From Roseiarcus sp963721905 (GTDB lineage Bacteria; Pseudomonadota; Alphaproteobacteria; Rhizobiales; Beijerinckiaceae), in contig CAVRMF010000005.1 of assembly GCA_963721905.1 (NCBI GenBank), positions 1 through 64,000 of the forward strand: DNA of 64,000 nucleotides, read 5' to 3'. How positions within the stretch are numbered: position 1 is the stretch's first letter; each line of letters begins with the position of its first letter. A program made the translations under genes and the position numbers. Under the pieces are notes generated by a model. The model ran no database searches, was not told where the DNA came from, and worked only from the letters and a program-made list of their open reading frames with translations. This document shows positions 39,308 through 48,074 of the stretch, one piece after another.

Positions 39308-40546
39308 TCATCCGCATTGCAGGTCGTTCTTCACAAGGCCGACCTCTTTCATGATCTTATAGAGACCACCAGGCTGGATCTGGCAAATGTACATCGGATA
39401 GCCAACGTTCATTGTCTTCGGATCGATCGTGAGCGGCTTATCGGAGACGGTGGTCTGGGCCTGGGCGCCCCTGAAGGCCTCGAAAACCTTCTTCTTGTCA
39501 TAGCTGCCGGCCTTCTCCACCGCCGCCTTGACGAAGCGCAGCGCGTAGTAGGCGGTGCTCCCGACCAGCGGGATCGGCCCTTCGCCATACTTCTTCTTGT
39601 AGGCCGCCTTGAACTGGGCGTTGTCCGGATTGTCGATCTCTTCGCTGTAACGCACGCACGCGTACTGTCCGTCCACCGCGCCACCCATCGCCGGATAAAA
39701 TTCCGGCTGGAGATTGACGCCGGTGAGATGCGCGTCCGGCAACAGGCCGAGATCCTTCGCCTGCTTGGCGAAGCCAATCGCGTCGCCGCCGACCACGCCT
39801 GAGAAAATCACGTCAGGCTTGGCCGCCTTGATCTTGGCGATCGAACTCGACCAGTCAGGCGTGCCGAGCGGCGCGTAGAGCTCATCGACCACCGTGCCGC
39901 CGACCTGGGCGATGTATTTCTTCGCCACCCCGAGATAGGCGTGCGGGAACGAGAAGTCGGAGCCGACCAGTAGGAACTTTTTGCCGAATTTCTCCGCCAT
40001 GAAGGGCACCAGCGGCGCGCAAAGGTCGAAACTATTCTCGCCCATCAGCACTGTGGTGGAGTTGCAGAACGCGTGCCAGAAGCCGGCCTCGATGAACATC
40101 ACCGGCGTACCGGCGGCGGTGCCGACCCTTGCCGCAGCGTCCTCCTCGTCGTTGGTGATGGTGCCGACGATCATGTCAACCTTTTCTTCCTGGATGAACT
40201 TCTTCACCACAGTCGTCACCACGGCGGGGTCGGCCTTGGTGTCCTGGGTCACGGCCTCGACCTTCTGCCCCGCAATGCCGCCCGCCGTGTTGAGATGTTC
40301 GAGGCCGAGATCGAAGCCGCGCTGCATCGATAGGCCCTCCGGCGCAACCGGGCCGGTGAGCGGCGCGACAAAGCCGATCTTGTAGGGGCGCGAACCCGTG
40401 AAAGCGGCGCGCGCCGTGGTCGTCATCAAACCGCCGAGCACGCTTGCGCCTGCCAATCCAAGCGCCAGGCCGCCAGCGCCCCGAACCACGGAACGGCGCG
40501 AGAGGGAAGGAGAAGGCGCTCTCAAATCTTCGAATATGTCCGTCAT
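39308..40546 (-). CDS. Liv-type substrate-binding protein with Tat-like leader
   Basis: 412 residues from ATG 40546 (ribosome site gaaagga). The leader LSRRSVVRGAGGLALGLAGA, with SRRSVVRG, fits a twin-arginine signal. The mature periplasmic-binding type 1 domain begins YKIGFVAPLTGPVAPEGLSM. A much longer upstream frame exists but overlaps livH and lacks coding character. The ligand is unknown. Confidence 0.9.
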   Translation of the reverse strand: MTDIFEDLRAPSPSLSRRSVVRGAGGLALGLAGASVLGGLMTTTARAAFTGSRPYKIGFVAPLTGPVAPEGLSMQRGFDLGLEHLNTAGGIAGQKVEAVTQDTKADPAVVTTVVKKFIQEEKVDMIVGTITNDEEDAAARVGTAAGTPVMFIEAGFWHAFCNSTTVLMGENSFDLCAPLVPFMAEKFGKKFLLVGSDFSFPHAYLGVAKKYIAQVGGTVVDELYAPLGTPDWSSSIAKIKAAKPDVIFSGVVGGDAIGFAKQAKDLGLLPDAHLTGVNLQPEFYPAMGGAVDGQYACVRYSEEIDNPDNAQFKAAYKKKYGEGPIPLVGSTAYYALRFVKAAVEKAGSYDKKKVFEAFRGAQAQTTVSDKPLTIDPKTMNVGYPMYICQIQPGGLYKIMKEVGLVKNDLQCG

Positions 40547-41415
40547 GACGTTTCCTTTCTTGCTGTCTTCCAGGTCCACGAGATCCCCTGGGGTCTGAGA
40601 ACGATGAAAAGCGCCAGCAGGCCGAACAGCGCGCTTTCCGCGACCGTGACGCTGAGCCCGGCCTGCAACAGGGTGAACACGGCCTGGACCGCCATCGCAC
40701 CAACCACGGGGCCAGCGAGCGAGCCAGGCTTGGAGACCAGCACCGCGAAGAACGCGGGGGCGAGGAATGAGAGGCCGAGGGTTGGATTGATGGCGATGGT
40801 GGGCGCGATCAAGGCCCCCGCCAGAACGGCAAGCGCCGTGGCGACCGAGAAGACCATCGCGAACATTCGCTGCGGCGAGATGCCGAGCACGCTCGCCATC
40901 TCGACATTGTCGATCGAGGCGCGCAGCCTGAGCCCGAGCGTAGTGCGGTAGACCAGGAGCAAGAGGATCGCGAGCAGGGCGACGATACCTACCGCCACCA
41001 CAACGCGATAGACGGGATAGGAGAAGTCGCCAATCGTCAGCTGGCCGTTGAGCGGCGAGTCGACGCCCTTCTGCGACACAGTGAAGATCGCGGCGACGCC
41101 TTGTTCGAGCACCGTTCCGACGCCCCAGCTCGCGAGGAGGGTCGCCATGAATCCCTTGTCGTAGACCCATCGAAGGATGCCGCGCTCGAGCACGAGTCCC
41201 AGGACGAGGCCGAACGCGACGGTGAGAAGAAGGGCGACAATGAAGGGCAGCGCGCGCATCGCGTACATCGAGTAGGCGCCCACCATCATCAGGTCGCCTT
41301 GCGCGATGTTGACGATCTTGAGCTCGCCGAGGATCAGGCCGAGGCTGAACGAGACCAGAGCGAGGCAAGCCGACACCCACACGAAGTCGAGCAGGATCTG
41401 CAGCCAGGCGTTCAT
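40543..41415 (-). CDS. livH: ABC permease LivH, second cluster
   Basis: 290 residues, about eight helices. Contains LGELKIVNIAQGDLMMVGAY and the C-terminal LFIVLRPQGISWTWK. It is the first gene of the minus-strand operon livH - binding protein - livMG - livF; all junctions overlap or are under 15 bp apart. It diverges from the SDR gene. Confidence 0.92.
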   Translation of the reverse strand: MNAWLQILLDFVWVSACLALVSFSLGLILGELKIVNIAQGDLMMVGAYSMYAMRALPFIVALLLTVAFGLVLGLVLERGILRWVYDKGFMATLLASWGVGTVLEQGVAAIFTVSQKGVDSPLNGQLTIGDFSYPVYRVVVAVGIVALLAILLLLVYRTTLGLRLRASIDNVEMASVLGISPQRMFAMVFSVATALAVLAGALIAPTIAINPTLGLSFLAPAFFAVLVSKPGSLAGPVVGAMAVQAVFTLLQAGLSVTVAESALFGLLALFIVLRPQGISWTWKTARKETS

Positions 41416-41638
41416 CCCTTGGACACTCCCTCCCCCGCGCGCGGCTGTCAGCGCCGCCGGACGCTTGATACATCGGCCGTCTTAGCGGCGCTGATGGATC
41501 AGTTACCGGCCAATCATATAGCATGATCGCGGGCCGTTTCCTCCTTCGCCGCATATGCTTCGTTTTCTTTGCGGCCTGGGTAGCGTAAGCTCCATATGAT
41601 TTGATGGCAAACTATTTTCGGCCGCCGCTCGGGAGGAA
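41416..41638. promoter_or_regulatory. Divergent promoter region between Liv operon 2 and the SDR-MarR operon
   Basis: A 223-bp AT-richer gap between divergently transcribed genes. It contains the short palindrome atcatatagcatgat (41513-41527), which could be an operator for the MarR regulator encoded two genes away. The promoter role follows from gene orientation; the operator is a weak inference. Confidence 0.45.
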
Positions 41639-41644
41639 GTGGAG

Positions 41645-42403
41645 ATGGGCGCATTGGAGGGCAAAACCTGCATTGTCACCGGCGGGGCCGGCAGCATCGG
41701 CTTGGCCACGGCTCGGCTGTTCCTCGCCGAGGGCGCGCGAGTGATGCTGGCCGACCTCGTCGAGGGCGCGCTCAAGGCCGCCCTGCACGGGCTCGACCCG
41801 ACCCGGGTCGCGATGATCGCCACCGATGTCACGGACGGCAACTCCATCCGGCGATGCGTGGAGGCCACCGTGTCGCGTTGGGGAAAGATCGACGTTCTCT
41901 TTTCCAACGCCGGCAATTTCGGCGCTGTCGCGCCGATCGAGTCGTACCCCGAGGATGTCTTCGACGCGGTCTACGCTGTCCATGTGAAGGGCGCGCTCCT
42001 CATGGCGAAATACGCCGTGCCGCAGATGAACGAGGGCGGCAGCATCGTCATCACATCGTCCATTGCGGGCACGCGTGGCGATCCGGGGGTCTATGCCTAC
42101 ATTACCGCTAAGCACGCGCAGGTCGGATTGATGCGTTGCCTTGCTAAGGAGCTTGCCCCACGTCGAATCCGGGTCAACACCATCCACCCGGGTCCGGTCG
42201 ACAACAGCTTCCAGGCCGCTGTGGAAGATCAGGTCGGCAAGATTATCGGTCGCGACGCCACGCGCTTCTTCAACGAGATGATTCCCCTTAGCCGCCACGG
42301 ATCGCCCGACGAAATCGCACGCTCGGTGCTCTACTTGGCCTCCGACCAAAGCAGCTTCACGACGGGCACGACGCTGATGGTCGATGGCGGAATGGGCAGC
42401 TAG
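41645..42403 (+). CDS. Short-chain dehydrogenase/reductase (SDR)
   Basis: 252 residues from ATG 41645, or 254 from GTG 41639; ggaggaag lies upstream. Classical SDR motifs: TGGAGSIGLA near residues 12-20, NAG, Ser of ITSSIAG, and Y-x3-K in YAYITAKHAQVG. The C-terminus SFTTGTTLMVDGGMGS is typical. It oxidises or reduces a hydroxyl/keto group with NAD(P)(H). It opens an operon with a MarR regulator and a ThDP enzyme. Confidence 0.92.
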   Translation: MGALEGKTCIVTGGAGSIGLATARLFLAEGARVMLADLVEGALKAALHGLDPTRVAMIATDVTDGNSIRRCVEATVSRWGKIDVLFSNAGNFGAVAPIESYPEDVFDAVYAVHVKGALLMAKYAVPQMNEGGSIVITSSIAGTRGDPGVYAYITAKHAQVGLMRCLAKELAPRRIRVNTIHPGPVDNSFQAAVEDQVGKIIGRDATRFFNEMIPLSRHGSPDEIARSVLYLASDQSSFTTGTTLMVDGGMGS

Positions 42404-42406
42404 CCT

Positions 42407-42874
42407 GTGGTCGGCAGGGAAGGCGAATCGCCCGGCGGGCTGGCCGTGGTCAGTCTTGGAACGCTCGACGACGCTATCGGCTTCCATCTGCGCCTGGCGC
42501 AGGACGCATCGTTCCGCGTGTTTGCGCGCAGGGCCGGCCAGCATGACCTCAAACCCGGGCATTTTGCTGCGCTCCTGGTGATCGTGAACAATCCCGGGAT
42601 CGGCCAAGGCGCGCTTGGCCGGGCCATCGCCCGGGACAAGTCCTCGGTGACTCCCATCATTCAGACCCTTTTCAAACGTGGCCTGATCGACCGGCGGACC
42701 AGCGCTGTCGACCGCCGCCGCATCGAACTCTCCATCACAAGGCCGGGCCGGGCGCTGCTGCGACGTTTGGCCCGCCACGCGCGCAGCCACGATCGCAAGC
42801 TCGACACGATCGTCGGCGCCGACAAGGCCCTGTTCCTTGGTTTGCTGAAGCGCATCGCCAACGAAATCTCGTAG
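42407..42874 (+). CDS. MarR-family transcriptional regulator
   Basis: 155 residues from GTG 42407, 4 bp after the SDR stop. Winged helix: LKPGHFAALLVIVNNPGIGQ, GALGRAIARDKSSVTPIIQT (recognition helix), and the wing with DRRRIELSITRPGRALL. It probably controls this operon and the divergent Liv importer in response to the substrate. Confidence 0.88.
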   Translation: MVGREGESPGGLAVVSLGTLDDAIGFHLRLAQDASFRVFARRAGQHDLKPGHFAALLVIVNNPGIGQGALGRAIARDKSSVTPIIQTLFKRGLIDRRTSAVDRRRIELSITRPGRALLRRLARHARSHDRKLDTIVGADKALFLGLLKRIANEIS

Positions 42875-42906
42875 CGACAAAGTCCAGAAGCGGGGAGATC
42901 CGATCG

Positions 42907-44619
42907 ATGTACAGCGCCAGCGCTGCCTTTCTCGAGGCGCTTCACGAGGCCGGGGTCTCGTACCTCTTCGCCAACTACGGCAGTGATCATCCGGCCTTGA
43001 TCGAGGCAATCGCCGAGGCCCGCGCCACCGGGCGTCCCGCGCCGACGCCGATCACCTGCCCGAACGAGATGGTGGCGCTCTCCTGCGCCCAGGGCTACGC
43101 CCAGCTCACCGGACGAGCCCAGGCGGTGCTGGTGCACGTCGATTGCGGCACCCAGGGTTTGGGCGGCGCCGTGCACAATGCCGCGCGCAATCGGGCGCCT
43201 GTTTTGATCTTCGCCGGCATGTCGCCCGCTACCCAGGAAGGCGAGCTCAAAGGCACCCGTAATGAATGGATTCATTGGCTGCAGGACGTAGCCGATCAGC
43301 GCGGGATCGTGCGCGGCTATATGAAGTTCGACCACGAGATCCGCTCGGGCGCGAACATCAAGCAGATTGTCCATCGCGCCCTGCAGGTCGCAAGCAGTGA
43401 TCCCACGGGGCCGGTCTACCTCGTCGCCGCGCGCGAGACGATGGAGCAGGAGGTGGCGCGAGTGGCGACCGATCGCACGCGGTGGCGGCCGACCGCGCAG
43501 GCGCCGCTGCCAGAGGACGGAGTGGTCGAAATCGCCCAGGCGCTGACGGCGGCTCGACGGCCGGTCATCGTTACCTCCTATCTGGGACGCAATCGGACCG
43601 CGGTCAGCGCGCTCGAAACGCTGTGCCGATCGGTGGGTGTCGGCGTGCTCGAATCAGCGCCTAGCGCCATGAACCTGCCGGTCGACAGCGATTTCTATCT
43701 TGGCAGCCAGTGGAACGAGCCCTTCCCCACGCCGGCCCTCGCTGAAGCGGATGTCATCCTGGTGATCGACAGCGATATTCCCTGGATCGGCGCTGTGAAT
43801 CCCGCGCCTGCGGAGGCTGCGATCTATCATATCGATGTCGATCCGCTGAAGGAGACAATTCCGCTTTGGTACATTGGCGCGCATCGGTCGTTCCGCGCTG
43901 ACGCCGCGCTTGCGCTTGCCCAGCTCAACGCGCACCTCGCCGCGCATCCGGCTCCGCGGGAACGCGTGGCCGAGCGGACGCGGCACCGTGCCGAGCTGCA
44001 CCGGGCGCGCGCGGCCTTGGTCGCGCAGAAGGAGACCGCCGCGGGCGGTCTTACCAGCGAATTCCTCACCGCGAGCGTGCGGCGGCATATCGGCGAGGAT
44101 GCCGTAGTGCTCAGCGAGGGCGTCACCAACTACCCTGCGATCCGGCATCACTCCGGGCGCAATAAGCCAGGCACCTATTTCGCCAGCGGCGGCAGTTCGC
44201 TCGGCTGGAGCGGCGGCGCCGCCATCGGCATGAAACTGGCCGAACCCGAACGCCTCGTGGTCGCGCTAACCGGCGACGGCTCGTACCTGTTCTCGGCGCC
44301 GTCGACCGTTCATTGGATGGCGGCCCACTACCGCACGCCGTTCCTGCAAGTGATCTACAACAATGGCGGCTGGCGCGCGCCTCGCTTCTCGGCGCTCGCG
44401 GTCCATCCCCAGGGATACGCCGCCCAGGCCAACGATCTTGACTTGAACCTTGTCGATCCCGAGCCCGACTATGCTGGGATCGCAGCCGCCGCCGGCGGCG
44501 CGTATGCGAGCACGGTCAAGTCGCCTGAAGCGCTAGAGGCCGCGCTTGCCGAGGGTGTGCGCGTGGTGGGCGAGGAAAAGCGGTGCGCGGTGATCGACGT
44601 TAGGGTCAGCGCGCGGTGA
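42907..44619 (+). CDS. Thiamine-diphosphate-dependent enzyme, acetolactate synthase large-subunit-like
   Basis: 570 residues with the three-domain ThDP fold: N-terminal pyrimidine-binding domain with the conserved Glu (CPNEMVALSCAQGYAQLTGR), central domain (RRPVIVTSYLGRNRTAVSAL), and C-terminal GDG...NN cofactor motif (TGDGSYLFSAPSTVHWMAAH ending IYNNGG). These enzymes cleave or join C-C bonds next to a carbonyl: acetolactate synthases, benzaldehyde lyases and 2-ketoacid decarboxylases. It is not the housekeeping ilvB (no regulatory partner nearby). A decarboxylase or lyase role in this pathway is inference. Confidence 0.85.
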   Translation: MYSASAAFLEALHEAGVSYLFANYGSDHPALIEAIAEARATGRPAPTPITCPNEMVALSCAQGYAQLTGRAQAVLVHVDCGTQGLGGAVHNAARNRAPVLIFAGMSPATQEGELKGTRNEWIHWLQDVADQRGIVRGYMKFDHEIRSGANIKQIVHRALQVASSDPTGPVYLVAARETMEQEVARVATDRTRWRPTAQAPLPEDGVVEIAQALTAARRPVIVTSYLGRNRTAVSALETLCRSVGVGVLESAPSAMNLPVDSDFYLGSQWNEPFPTPALAEADVILVIDSDIPWIGAVNPAPAEAAIYHIDVDPLKETIPLWYIGAHRSFRADAALALAQLNAHLAAHPAPRERVAERTRHRAELHRARAALVAQKETAAGGLTSEFLTASVRRHIGEDAVVLSEGVTNYPAIRHHSGRNKPGTYFASGGSSLGWSGGAAIGMKLAEPERLVVALTGDGSYLFSAPSTVHWMAAHYRTPFLQVIYNNGGWRAPRFSALAVHPQGYAAQANDLDLNLVDPEPDYAGIAAAAGGAYASTVKSPEALEAALAEGVRVVGEEKRCAVIDVRVSAR

Positions 44620-44625
44620 TTGCGC

Positions 44626-45141
44626 CTAGAGGAACATCTCTTGGTTGATCTCAAGCCCGTTGGCCTTGCAGTGGGCGACGTAATGGTTGATGAACCAGAA
44701 GACGTCGAGCGTCTCGAGGAAGTCGCCCTTGTCGTCGAAGAATTCGAGCGCGCCCTGCAACCAGAACATCGCCTTCATCCCGTTTGGATCGTCTGACACC
44801 AGCGTGTGCGCGGTGCCGGGTGTCTCGTAGACGAAACAGCCGGGGCGCGCCACCCAATCATATTCGAGGTAGCGCCAGCTCCCCTCGAGCGTTATCGCCG
44901 AGACGAAGCCGCGGTGGCGATGCGTGCCGAGATGGCCGCCCTTCTTCACCCAGAGAATGTTTGCGAAGGCGTTGTTGCGCACATCGAAGAAGAGGTGCCG
45001 GATGAAAACATTCTCGACATAGGGCACCCACGGCGAATCCTGCTCCGAGCCTCCGATGAAGCCGCCGCGGCGCCCGTATGTCTCGATCACCTTGGCGAAC
45101 GGCTCCGGCACCGGCACGATTCCTGGCAATTGTCCCGTCAT
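44626..45141 (-). CDS. Cupin-domain protein, 2,4'-dihydroxyacetophenone dioxygenase-like
   Basis: 171 residues from ATG 45141 (ribosome site gggagga). The cupin metal site is THRHRGFVSAITLEGSWRYL with a later PGTAHTLVSDD (His, His, Glu, His ligands). Length and the sequence around WFINHYVAHCKANGLEIN fit the dihydroxyacetophenone dioxygenase family, which cleaves a C-C bond next to a keto group. It converges on the ThDP enzyme, 7 bp from its stop. Confidence 0.7.
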   Translation of the reverse strand: MTGQLPGIVPVPEPFAKVIETYGRRGGFIGGSEQDSPWVPYVENVFIRHLFFDVRNNAFANILWVKKGGHLGTHRHRGFVSAITLEGSWRYLEYDWVARPGCFVYETPGTAHTLVSDDPNGMKAMFWLQGALEFFDDKGDFLETLDVFWFINHYVAHCKANGLEINQEMFL

Positions 45142-45431
45142 TGGTTCCTCCCTGATCGCGCCTCTTGGGGCGCTGGATCGCGTGACTCGCGACCCATCCC
45201 CTTGGAAAAGGTTGAGATGTATTTCTAAATCACTCAGATTGTACCCGTCGCTCAAAATCAAGTCTGAATCTATATGCGCTTTGCATCTGACTCTGTAACT
45301 TTCGGGAGATCGCCGCGGTCCCAGCGGGATTGTCAGATATCACGGCGACCAGGGACGCCCGGTTTTCGTATCCGCGATGGAGCAGGACGGATCGGTAGCG
45401 CCTAAAACGCCGCGCCGAGGCAAACGTGTAG

Positions 45432-45487
45432 ATAGGGCGATGGAGTTCGCCGTTGAACCGCCCTTGGGGCTGATGACTCCTGTCGGG
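45432..45487 (+). promoter_or_regulatory. Fluoride riboswitch (crcB motif), copy 1
   Basis: The segment contains the conserved core blocks in order and spacing: ggcgatggagttcgcc, then gaaccgccc, then ggctgatgactcct. This is the fluoride-binding crcB RNA, which normally precedes crcB, eno or other fluoride-stress genes on the same strand. Here the downstream DNA on the plus strand is antisense to an enolase fragment, so the switch controls nothing visible. Confidence 0.85.
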
Positions 45488-45519
45488 CCAATTTTGGCAG
45501 ACCGGAGCATGCCTTTGGA

Positions 45520-46051
45520 TTCGACCGCCCTGTGCCGCAGTTTGGCGCGCAAAGCCCGCCCAGTCGTTCTCGTCAAGACCGTCCTCAATCGACACGATCA
45601 GGAACGTATCGATCCACTTCTGATAGATTGCGATCATGTCGTCGCTGCTCTTGCGACCGCCCTTCGATTTGGCGAGGTCGTACGCGCCGTCGGAATAGAA
45701 GGAGCTGGCGGCGGGGTCGAGTGCAACGGCGATGTCCTTGCCGGGCTTGTAGCCAGCCGCTTCGATCGCCTTCACGATCAGTTCGCAGGCCTCCTCGTTG
45801 CTGCCGAGATTGGGCGCGAAGCCGCCCTCGTCGCCGACGGAGATTGCGTAGCCCTTGCTCTTGAGAAGTTTGGCGAGCGCGTGGAACGTCTCCGCTGCAT
45901 ACCGTAAGGCCTCGGCAAAGCTTGACGCTCCGACTGGCATCACCATGAACTCCTGAAAGTCGACTGAGTTCGCCGCATGTTTGACGCCGTTGATGATGTT
46001 CATCATCGGCATGGGCAGACGCGTCGCGCCGACACCGCCGAGATCGGAAGG
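45520..46051 (-). pseudogene. eno: Enolase fragment
   Basis: Reads as the middle of enolase: GGVGATRLPMPMMNIINGVK, VDFQEFMVMPVGASSFAEAL, KGYAISVGDEGGFAPNLGSN, ALDPAASSFYSDGAYDL and SIEDGLDENDWAGFARQTAA. This covers about 175 of about 425 residues. The N-terminal domain and the C-terminal part, with the catalytic Lys residues and the last metal ligand, are missing. INGG has become INGV. Homology ends abruptly on both sides. An enolase beside fluoride riboswitches makes sense because fluoride inhibits enolase. Confidence 0.8.
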
Positions 46052-46122
46052 CGCCTGAGTTCGTCGGCCCGCTGCGGACTCGGGACATTGACAAGTTGAC
46101 CTGGAGTTCTAAGTTGGCGGCA

Positions 46123-46174
46123 TAGGTGATGGAGTTCGCCTGTTGACCGCCCATTGGGCTGATGACTCCTTTTC
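46123..46174 (+). promoter_or_regulatory. Fluoride riboswitch (crcB motif), copy 2
   Basis: The same core as copy 1 with several differences: ggtgatggagttcgcc, then tgaccgccc, then gggctgatgactcct. It points rightward toward about 360 bp without a recognisable gene and then the MutS-like pair, whose start is at 46539. Either its target gene is lost, or it now heads the transcript of the MutS-like genes. Confidence 0.85.
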
Positions 46175-46538
46175 GCGTCGATGGACGAAGAGAAGGAGCG
46201 TGCATGCGAACCTACAAACGGTGGAGCGCGTCTCGCTGGGGCCGGCCTTTACGACGGCGTTTTCCGGGTAGTGGCGGGTACTCGCGGCGCTGCCCACAAT
46301 TCTCGGGCTCGCTCATATCCAGCGGCCTCTCTCGACCACGCGGGACGACTTCTGCGATCGGCCCGCGCCGCTTTAGGCTTCCCTTTCAGCCAAATCCCGG
46401 ACCACGCGGTCAAGCGCAACGCCAACGCCGGCCCCCGCGCTTTTGGGATCATGTTCCGGGTTGCGGAAATCACTGTCGGGCCGCGCTCATCGTTCAATCC
46501 ATCCAGGATATCCGAGGTGAACGGATGGCGGTCTTGTC
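46175..46538 (+). other. Stretch between fluoride riboswitch and MutS-like genes
   Basis: An open frame begins at ATG 46181 (MDEEKERACEPTNGG...), directly after the riboswitch. It has no recognisable domain and runs past the MutS-like start in a different frame. It may be decayed coding DNA from the original riboswitch-controlled gene. Confidence 0.35.
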
Positions 46539-48074
46539 ATGACGTTCCACAGCATATTGTTTCCAAGCGCGGAGGACCGCCCACCGAGCGAGGCCCTCGC
46601 GCAGCCCCTCTTTTTTGTCGACCTGAATCTTAATCAGATCGTCGCGGCGATTACCGTCGGCAAAGCGGAATACAACCTCGCTCCCATTTTTTATTGGCCG
46701 CTGCGCGATGTCGATGCAGTCCGTTATCGCCATGAAGTCATGCGCGATCTCGAAGACGTCGTTCTATTCGACAATATAAAAACCTTCGCGACCGCACTAC
46801 GGTCGATGCGCGAGACGCTTAAAGAGCTGGAAAAGCGCCACTACAAGCATCAGAGGGAGGCCCTGTTTCTCGCCGCCGTCGATGCTTATTGCGCCGCGAT
46901 CGTCTCTCTGACGCGCGATTTGGGCGGCGCGAACCTGCACTCGCGCGGCCTCCTGTCCTTCCGCCAGTACCTGACCGAGTACGCAGCGTCAGATCGCTTC
47001 ACGTCTCTTTTGGCGGAATCGACAAAGCTCAAATCCGAGTTCTCGACAGTAAAGTACACTCTCGACATCGGCGGTGGCAGCATCACGGTTCGCAAATACG
47101 ACTCTGAAATCGATTATGCCGCCGATGTCGAAGAGACCTTCCACAGGTTCCAGCAAGGCGCTGTGAAAGATTACAATGCAAAATTCAATAATTATCCGGA
47201 AATGAATCATGTCGAAGCGGCCGTTATGGAACGCGTCGCTAGGTTGTATTTAGAGATATTTGCCTGTCTAGATACCTATTGTGAGAAAAATTCCGGCTAT
47301 CTCGACCAAGTTATTAAAAATTTCGATCGAGAAATACAGTTCTATATATCCTATCTTGACTATCTTGTACCGCTCAGGAGCGCGGGATTGAATTTTTGCT
47401 ATCCGACGCTTTCTTCCGGGAGCAAAGAGCTTCGCGCAGATGACGTGTTCGACCTGGCCTTAGCTAATGCTCTTTTAGCCAAACGGACGGCCGTCGTCTG
47501 CAATGATTTTTATCTCAAAGGTATAGAACGTATCTTCATTGTGTCCGGTCCGAACAACGGCGGAAAGACCACTTTTGCCCGCATGTTCGGGCAGCTCCAT
47601 TATCTGGCCAGCCTGGGATGCCTTGTTCCTGGCCAGAATGTAAAGCTTTTTCTGTTCGATCAAATATTGACTCATTTCGAAAGAGAGGAGGACATTAGCA
47701 ATCTCCACGGTAAGTTACAGGACGATCTGGTTAGGATACATGACATTTTAAATCAAGCGACACCAAGAAGCGTAATTATAATGAATGAGATCTTCAGCTC
47801 AGCAACACTAAAGGACGCAATATACTTAGCGACGAAGGTGATAGGGCGAATCGTACAACTGGACGCGCTATGCGTCTGCGTAACCTTCATCGACGAACTG
47901 ACCCTGCTGAGCGACAAGATCGTCAGCGCCGTAAGCACGGTCGTCCCGGAACGCCCCGCTGTGCGGACATACAAGATCGTGCGAAAGGCGGCCGATGGGC
48001 TCGCATATGCGGTGTCGATCGCCGAGAAGTACGGCCTTACGCGCCGGCAAATCCTGGAGCGGATCAAGTCATGA
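46539..48074 (+). CDS. MutS-like ATPase, first of a coupled pair
   Basis: 511 residues. About 300 residues of helical lever/core-like sequence (ATALRSMRETLKELEKRHYK; YPEMNHVEAAVMERVARLYL) precede a MutS domain V ATPase: Walker A GPNNGGKT (337-344), then SVIIMNEIFSS with NE at the Walker B position where MutS has DE. The mismatch-recognition domain I and the connector are absent, so it is not a canonical mismatch-repair MutS; it is closer to MutS2/MSH-like proteins without Smr. Codon use and local AT content differ from its neighbours. The gene overlaps the next by ATGA, so the two proteins are probably made together and may form a heterodimer. Confidence 0.8.
   Translation: MTFHSILFPSAEDRPPSEALAQPLFFVDLNLNQIVAAITVGKAEYNLAPIFYWPLRDVDAVRYRHEVMRDLEDVVLFDNIKTFATALRSMRETLKELEKRHYKHQREALFLAAVDAYCAAIVSLTRDLGGANLHSRGLLSFRQYLTEYAASDRFTSLLAESTKLKSEFSTVKYTLDIGGGSITVRKYDSEIDYAADVEETFHRFQQGAVKDYNAKFNNYPEMNHVEAAVMERVARLYLEIFACLDTYCEKNSGYLDQVIKNFDREIQFYISYLDYLVPLRSAGLNFCYPTLSSGSKELRADDVFDLALANALLAKRTAVVCNDFYLKGIERIFIVSGPNNGGKTTFARMFGQLHYLASLGCLVPGQNVKLFLFDQILTHFEREEDISNLHGKLQDDLVRIHDILNQATPRSVIIMNEIFSSATLKDAIYLATKVIGRIVQLDALCVCVTFIDELTLLSDKIVSAVSTVVPERPAVRTYKIVRKAADGLAYAVSIAEKYGLTRRQILERIKS

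Noticed and set aside
40547..41554. Upstream extension of the binding-protein frame to 41554
   Set aside because: It overlaps livH completely, and the signal peptide begins at ATG 40546 after a good ribosome site.
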